64,000 nucleotides of DNA, from assembly GCA_026119935.1 (NCBI GenBank), contig JALRMH010000036.1:124001-188000 (forward strand). Direction: 5' to 3'. Positions 57,484 through 64,000 of the stretch are shown here, one piece after another (the first letter of the stretch is position 1; each line of letters starts with the position of its first letter). The DNA is from Endothia cerciana. Its lineage: Eukaryota; Ascomycota; Sordariomycetes; Diaporthales; Cryphonectriaceae. The translations under genes were made by a program, and so were the position numbers. The notes under the pieces are model-generated. The model was given only the letters and a program-made list of their open reading frames with translations, did no database searches and was not told the DNA's origin.

Positions 57484-59807
57484 ATGCCGTCTGCCGAAGC
57501 AAGCGACCCACCTCCACACGTTGAGATGCGGGAGTCCGTGGCCGAGTCGTTAGTGATTCCAAGGGAATCGGTTTTCGGACCACCACCGCCGCCACCACCT
57601 AAAGACATAAAACCCAATACTCGGATATATGATAATGAGGCTTCGGCCCAGAGGACAAGGGAGCCGTTGAAAAGCCGTTTTTCTGACTGGAAAGATGACG
57701 ACGAGAGTGAGAGAAGCAGTGTGCGAGAGACGCAGAGCACAGTAACGACGACGTCAGGCGGGATACTGGTACATCTCCCGGCCTCAACACCAGGCCAACA
57801 GTCCAAGAACACGAAGCAGAACTCCATTTTTAAAATGCATCCTCTTGCTATGTCGCCGCCTTCACCCGCACCGTCATTGCTCCGGATCCCACTTGCGTTT
57901 ATGCCTCAGAGACCGGCCAGGCCATCTTCCCTAAGGCTCTCATCGCTCTCGAGCAGCCTGACCACCAGCAGGATTGTTCGCCTCAACGCGGACAGGCCTG
58001 GGACGTCAGATTCCTATTCCACCCAGCCCCATACAGGGTTCACTAGCACAACAAAAGGCTCTCAGATAAAGTACGGGCGAGGAAAATATGCTACAACCGA
58101 GCTCGTCCCGCGGCCGAGTGACGACCCACAAGATCCGCTGGTGAGTGCTGTGGTCTGTGACACGCAGACTTTCACTGACACTTTGCAGAACTGGCAGACC
58201 TGGAGGAAAGAGCTCAGTTTCTACGTACTGCTGGTCACGGTGGCATTGAGCAGCGTCATGAAGACGGCTCTTCTCAGTGTAAATGACGTTTTAGCTCAAG
58301 AACTGGCCGTGTCCTATGTTGCAGTCGCTGGACTCACGGGTGTGCCTCTGATGATATCAGCAGTGACAGGCCTAGCGAGTTTAACAGCTTCCAAGATATG
58401 GGGCCGCCGACCAGTCTACCTCACATCGATGGTCCTCATCTTCATCGGTCTGGTGTGGAACACGAAGATCACCAGCAGCTATGGCCAATTCATGGCAGCG
58501 AGGATATTCCAGGGCCTAGGATGGGGCGCGTTTGATACTGTGGTCGTTGCGTCCATCATGGACACCTACTTCGTAAGTGCTGCCCGCCTTCAGGATCAAA
58601 GGATGCCCAGAGCCTGATACAGCCACAGGAACACGAGCGCTCTACCAAGATTGCAACCTACCGCATCGTCTCGGTAGCGACAACCTGGGGCTCGCCTCTG
58701 GTCGGCGCCGTGGCATCACAGAACGCCCTCGGGGTCAAGCTGCAATTCGAGATCCTGGCCATCTTCCAGGTTGTCTCCATCCCGCTGCTCCTCTTCGGCG
58801 CTCCTGAAACGATGTATGATCGCGTCTTGGCCACAGATAAGTCCGCGTTCACGCCGGGCTGGTCACCAAGTACCGGATGGGCCACCCTCGGCCTGAAGAG
58901 CAGCAGCCGCTTCCAGCGCTTGCCTGCGTGGGCCCGGGGGCGTGGCACGACGGTAGACAGGGCGATCCAGTACATCATGGAAGTCGCACCGCCCAAGTCG
59001 TACGCAGGCGCGACAGCTGGTGTTACCCACAGCGCGCTGCTGCTGCAGGCACTGCGCGCGGTCGTCGCGCCGACGACAGTCCTCGCCTTCCTCTCCTCGT
59101 TCCTCCCGCACGCACTCCTCTGGGGGTTTTCCTCGTCCCTCTCGGGGCTCTTCGCCCGCGGCCCCTTTCACCTCGCCCCCGCGACTGTTGGCTCGCTCCT
59201 CGCCGCCCCGTTCCTCCTCGCCTCCGCCGCGGTGGCCACCTTCTCCCTCTGGCCGGCCTGGGCCCAGACCGCCACCGCCTTCCAGGTGAGGTCGACACAC
59301 CTGTTCGTCCTTGGTGGCGGCGCCGCGCTGTCCTTCATCGGCATTCTCGGCTTCGGGCTCTACGTCTCGTCCCGGCTGGGGCCAGCCGAGGCGGATGGCC
59401 TGCGCTTCTCCGCCGTCTCTTTCATCCTCGGGCTGTTGGCCGCGGGAGCCTACACCCTCGATAGCCCCGCGGGTCCGCTCATCCGCCGCTCGACGGAGTT
59501 CACATCGCCCAACCTCCATGTAAGCTTGCGCACGGTGGCGGATATGGACGCAGGCGTTACCTTTTGGAGGACCGTGCTTGCGGGCGCTTTTGTGATTGGA
59601 ATACCGGCCGGGGTCGTCACCTCCGCGGCCAGGCTAGAGACGACGGGCATCGCGGTCTCGGTCATACAAGCTTCTGCTGCAGGGGTGGCGGGTGCTGTTT
59701 GGTACCTGTGGGATGACAATGTGAGGAGGTTGGACGGGCGGGTGCTGGGGAATTTCGATTTGAGCTTTGTAAAGGGGCCGGGCAGTTTTTTTGAGACTGA
59801 TGATTGA
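57484..59807 (+). CDS. Major facilitator superfamily transporter with long disordered N-terminus
   Basis: Three exons (57484-58140, 58189-58572, 58629-59807) give 739 aa. The DDPQDPLNWQTWRKE junction is restored across the first intron; it is the standard entry to the first helix in fungal DHA1-type MFS proteins. SKIWGRRPVYLTSMVL carries the loop motif between helices 2 and 3. FGAPETMYDR matches the usual PET-YDR end of the first half. About 12 membrane segments follow in two groups. The first 219 residues are cytosolic and low-complexity, with a Pro8 run (57579-57600) and Ser/Arg stretches; an internal ATG at 57835 would shorten this to about 100 residues. The first intron is 48 bp, in frame and without stop, so retention would add 16 residues. 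The substrate is unknown. Confidence 0.87.
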
Positions 59808-61122
59808 TGAGATATCTGGGTCTTTTGCCTCTTGGGTGGTTGGAAACACGATAATTACCTCGATCTCGTCCTGGGTCGCGGCAGAAGAGGACTTCAAGAG
59901 TCCATGGGACCGTTAGCCCCATTTCATAATACTATAATTAATGCTCTGTTTCTTTTGCAAGACCCGTCATCGTTTTGGGAAAGAAGTTGAGGTGTTACGG
60001 CAAGTCTGGCGATGATATCCGAGCTGGACGATGGTTTTGTGCAATATAAAATATATCTGCCTGGGTAAGTATAAGTGCCACATGTCAATTGCTCCCAACT
60101 TCACGAGCTCGGCATGCCAAAGCCATTGGGTGCTCATGTGATCATCTTAAATCCATGCTTGGATGTCATCAGGTTAACTTACACCCGATGGATGAGAGGC
60201 AAATAAGAGCTGCGCCCGCGGACGAGTCCATGGATTTTACGGACACCAACTAAAGCCCAATTCAGTTTCGTCAGCACCAGTGCTGTTCAGAGCCTGTCAG
60301 TTGGAACACATTTTCCTCAGGTTCCATAGATCCTGATTCTGAACAGAAAGCAACCCAGTCTTCTGTCCGAGACCAAGACCAGAGCAGTCAGCCAGATTAC
60401 ACAAGCGTTGCAATGAGATCAGCCCATCTCGGCTAAGCCGACGCCCGCCGGCATCAGTACAGCATCGTCTGGGGTCGGGACTGGTGAACATGTGGGGGAC
60501 GCAGCTTGGGGATTTTTGGAGAATTATTGCCCGGGGCTAAGAATCGACAGAGGATACTAGTGGAATACAAGATCCGTTGAGAAGGATGATTTTCCGTCAA
60601 TGATATATGCGCAGGCCTATGCAAGACCGGCGAGGGGCCGTCCAGCCAAGTCTTTTAGACAGACAAAGGACTTGATCCCATCACCAGATCCCTTCCGCCT
60701 TCTCACTGCCTCTGCAGGAGGCGGGTGCCATTCCAAAGTGTGGTCCTGGTAACAAGCGCGACCTTGCATAGAGCAGGGTCTTCTCGTTGGCAGAGACGCC
60801 GCCGCCAGCTGGACAGGGCCGGGTGTCATGAGTGGTCAGAAGCAGGTAGAAATGACCTACACGGTGGAGTGGGCCGTACATGCCGCCCTGTAAGTGGTGT
60901 AATGACGTCCTCCTCAAAGCTCGGCTTCGGGATAGCTACGTCGAACAATTACTAGAGACTCTTGGTCAGATGACCTGGGGTTGATGCAGAAGCAGCTTGA
61001 AAGGGGGGTCTTTTAGTATATAAGACAGAAAGGGCGGCAACAAGGCCGGTCACAGCTCAATGTCAGGAGATGAATTTCATGGGTAGGTAAGGTGCGTCAC
61101 TTGTAACCGAACTTCAGCCAAG
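59808..61122. promoter_or_regulatory. Intergenic region with GH28 promoter elements
   Basis: About 1.3 kb without a supported gene. A TATA-like element (TATATAAG, 61017-61024) lies about 100 bp before the GH28 start codon. A CTGGGG (60975-60980) matches the short carbon-repressor CreA consensus SYGGRG, which would fit a pectinase; a six-base match is weak evidence alone. Confidence 0.45.
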
Positions 61123-63032
61123 ATGATGACCCCAAGCATCAAGACGCTGCTTCCAGCCCTCTTTACGCTGGCAGCATGCATCAACATCCCGCTACCCCCA
61201 GGTACACCTCGCTCCGTGGTCGAGTTCCGGGAGAAGCATCCCTACGAGTCGTCACATCCTCTGGATCGGACCAGACACATTGTCACCATCCGATCCAGTG
61301 CCAGCGATACTGACGATGTTTCTGCTGACTTCAAAGCCGGCCTCGAGCGGGCGAACCATGGAGGAACGCTCTATCTCCCAGCCAACCAGACCTTTGTCAT
61401 CGGGCAGCCGCTCGACCTGACCTTTCTGGATGACGTCCAGGTGCGCCTGGACGGCGAGATCCTCTTTACGAACGACACGAGTTACTGGCAGAGCGTGGCA
61501 TTCTCACACCCTTTTCAGAACACCATTATGTTCTGGAAATGGGGTGGCAACAAGGTCAAGATCTACGGCGAGGGTGTGCTGAACGGGAACGGGCAGCTCT
61601 GGTGGAACGAATTTGCTGGAAACCAGATCCTGGACCCGGACAACACTTATCTGAGACCGGTGTTATTTTATGCCCAGAACGCGACAGACTGGGTCATAGA
61701 GGGCATCCACTTCAAGGATTCGCCGTGCTGGAATAACTTCATCGTTACTTGTGAGTACAGCCCACTCTATTGATTGATCTTCGGCCACCCATGTAGGGGG
61801 GGTTTGAGGTAATCGATTAAACATTATGTGGGCGAAGAGAAAGAAATGAAATAACTAATCTGCGGATAGCATCGGGCTTTAAGTACAAGGATGTGGTCGT
61901 CACAGCCGTATCGAACGTAAGCTGGTATCTCGCATCGCCTCCGGGTCCTCCTAAGATCATCTTCAACTCTGCGTGGCTTATCAGGCATCGTCAAATCTCT
62001 GGGCAAATTTGAGAGACTAATGGTTGCACGATAGAACGCCTCTGCAGTCGCCGCGAACACCGACTTCTTTGACTCGCTCAATCTGGACCACCTCACCGTC
62101 GAAAGAACCTGGGTGAACAACGGAGATGATTGTTTCGTAAGTCGCCCTCCCTCTCCCTTGCACTGCCATTTCTCGGAGGAAATCTTCGAGAAAAGCATCT
62201 CGGGCTCCGCAATACAGTACTAACCCTGGAGTAGAGCCCCAAGGCGAACACAACTGACATCTATGTCAATACGATGTACTGCAATGGTGTGTACATACAC
62301 TCATTGTCTTCATGCGGCTGTGTGAAGCACTGACACGAAGCATGATTTAGGCTCGCATGGACAGTCCATGGGCTCGATCGGCGAGTATTCGGGCGAGCTA
62401 GACATCATCGAGAACGTCTACATTGAGAATGTTTGGATGCTGAACGGAGAGTTCGGAGGCCGCCTAAAGTCGTGGGCTGGCCCGGATGTCGGATATGGCT
62501 ATATCAACAACGTGACATTTAAGAACGTCTACAACGCAAATAACGGCTACTCTGCGTATCTGGATTCCTGTTACTTCGATGTAAAGGCCTCCCCCTACCC
62601 CTTCCAGATGAACGCAAGACTTGGCGAGGGTCAGAGCCCGAGGATGTCGGATGCGATGCTGACCACACATAGATCAACGCAACCGAATGTGCTGCTTACC
62701 CGTCGCAGGTCAACGTCACCAATGTCACTTTTGACAGCTTCTCCGGCTATACCTCCGGAGCGTATGGGCGGGCTGTCGCGTCCCTGACCTGCAGCTCGAA
62801 CCCCGACGCGGTGTGCGAGAATATCGTGTTCAAGAACTTCACCGTGACATCGCCCTGCAGCAACGGGACAGCCAACAATGCGGTAATCATCTGTAACAAT
62901 ATCAAGGGTGGCGTGGGCATCCCGTGCGTAAACTCGACGAGTGCAGAGGCTGTAGCTGCACTGGCGGATACTTGCAGTGTTCCATGGGCGACGCTGCCGG
63001 AACCGACACCTTGGGCCACACAAGAGAGGTGA
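61123..63032 (+). CDS. Secreted glycoside hydrolase family 28 pectinase (exopolygalacturonase-like)
   Basis: Six exons (61123-61750, 61870-61916, 62035-62136, 62235-62286, 62351-62580, 62673-63032) give 472 aa with agreeing phases. A signal peptide covers about residues 1-19. The GH28 motifs appear in order: NTDFFDS (Asp235, Asp238; family form NTDGxD), NNGDDCFSP (Asp256, Asp257), NGSHGQSMGS (His279) and GGRLKSW (Arg-Lys; family form RIK). These residues place it in the pectin-degrading beta-helix fold. The sequence resembles fungal exo-acting members, which release galacturonate from chain ends. Phe replaces the Gly of the first motif. About eight Asn-x-Ser/Thr sites suggest glycosylation. 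The third intron has a perfect TACTAAC branch point. The upstream TATA and CreA-like sites fit regulated expression. Confidence 0.92.
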
Positions 63033-64000
63033 GGGACCCAGAAGTGCCTGATCAACAGTCCAAAATAAACCTAAGAGGGTGGAGAAGGGGGGGTGGAGGG
63101 ATCCGTTAGGTAGAATTACAGTGCCAAACAAGTCTGTCTATATAATTGAGAGATGGCGACGAGAATCAACTACGTATGAGTAAATTTTATACGCAACTCT
63201 GATCCTTTACTTATGTAGACTTAACGAATATGGGGTTGTCAAATGTTAGAGTGTAGGGTTACAAGCGAAGTGAGAGAGTGTGAGAGAAGCTCTAGAGTAG
63301 TATATGCATAGCACAGCCGGTCCATAACCGCGCACAGATATAGTATCCACAGCAGTCGGGCGAGTCGCCACAGTCGTTGTCGTTGTAAAAACACGTGGGA
63401 GAGGACGCGTTTAGAAAGATGGTAGGTACCGTTGCCGTCGTTGTGCATAGAGCCGGCTACCCTGATGTGTAATTTTTATGTGATGTGCGGATTGGTGAGG
63501 AAGAAGTTTTCGGCTGCTATGAACAGTCCTGACCTAGATAGTTCTTTTAGGGGGCTGCGGAGGGGACCTTGCCCGGTATTTACAGGCCGAAGCATGTGGG
63601 AGACCTGAATCATCTTGTGCTGGGTTTCTCAGGATGGACTAGCTATGCGTATTCTTGGTGAATCGCAGATTCGTAGAAATAAACGTGGCTGCAGCATGCC
63701 CTACTCCCACAACTGCGATAAACGTGAGTTGGTGATGATCGAGGAACCGGAGAGCCTTCGGAAATTCTCCCGCGGTCATGCTATTGATCCCTGACTCTGA
63801 CAAGTGGATTCTCGTGAAGTATACTATGTAGTACCCTAGGGCCCAAGTGCCATGGTCACAGCCAGGCCAAAATACATAGTAACAACCTCAGCTTGCCCTA
63901 CGTGTCTCTTCCAAATCCTCACCGATGACCGTACCTATCCGAGCGACAGCGGCGAGCTTGGTGAACACCGCGTGAGGGACGTGTGGTGTTTCCCATCCTC
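63033..64000. other. Downstream region at window end
   Basis: About 970 bp after the GH28 gene contains AT-rich 3' sequence and short frames without domains. No gene, RNA or repeat was recognised before the window ends. Confidence 0.5.

Noticed and set aside
58863..59519. 218-codon minus-strand frame inside the MFS gene
   Set aside because: It is antisense to conserved membrane helices and its product is low-complexity Gly/Glu/Arg.
34731..63032. A secondary-metabolite gene cluster
   Set aside because: No polyketide synthase, peptide synthetase, terpene cyclase or cluster regulator was found. The transporters and reductase-like gene are far apart and mixed with housekeeping genes.

Overview
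The window is nuclear DNA of a filamentous ascomycete, most likely a sordariomycete. Genes lie on both strands, are split by many short introns (about 48-130 bp, mostly GT-AG with CTAAC/CTGAC branch points), and include fungal families such as a G1 (eqolisin) peptidase, RNase T2, histidine-acid phytase, GH28 pectinase, a DUF7704-like protein and an UNC93-like major facilitator. Splice sites below were placed by eye from frame, splice consensus and family conservation. No tRNA, rRNA or CRISPR array was recognised.

Layout. 0-13.4 kb is gene-dense and mostly housekeeping: the C-terminal end of a phospholipase D, a two-thioredoxin-domain ER membrane protein (minus), tyrosyl-DNA phosphodiesterase TDP1, an acyl-CoA binding protein (minus), secreted RNase T2, translocon subunit Sec62 (minus) and a DUF7704-like membrane protein. 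13.4-22.5 kb is accessory: an AT-rich stretch, an 11-exon UNC93-like transporter, a tiny spliced ORF, and a decayed Fot1/pogo-type DDE transposase followed by a minisatellite. 22.6-29 kb carries a disordered RS-repeat protein, a membrane-anchored phytase-like phosphatase and a single-pass membrane protein.

29.7-34.2 kb holds one large, intron-rich gene of unknown function ending in a Gln/Gly and Arg/Gly-rich tail; I could not resolve all of its exons. 34.7-43.3 kb has a secreted G1 glutamic peptidase (minus), a mitochondrial-type class III CoA-transferase, a PHD-finger protein and a small four-helix membrane protein (minus). 46.1-51.5 kb has a frameshifted NmrA-like pseudogene, an F-box-like protein and a haloacid-dehalogenase-type hydrolase (minus). 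About 6 kb (51.5-57.5 kb) has no convincing gene and is rich in homopolymers and purine tracts. The window ends with a major-facilitator transporter and a secreted GH28 pectinase.

Several products form an extracellular nutrient-acquisition set (RNase T2, phytase, G1 peptidase, GH28 pectinase), but they are scattered and mixed with housekeeping genes, so this is not a biosynthetic cluster. The most unusual points are two GC-AG introns required by conserved reading frames, the multi-frameshift NmrA-like gene, the uncharacterised 29.7-34.2 kb gene, and the transposase relic with its terminal zinc knuckle.
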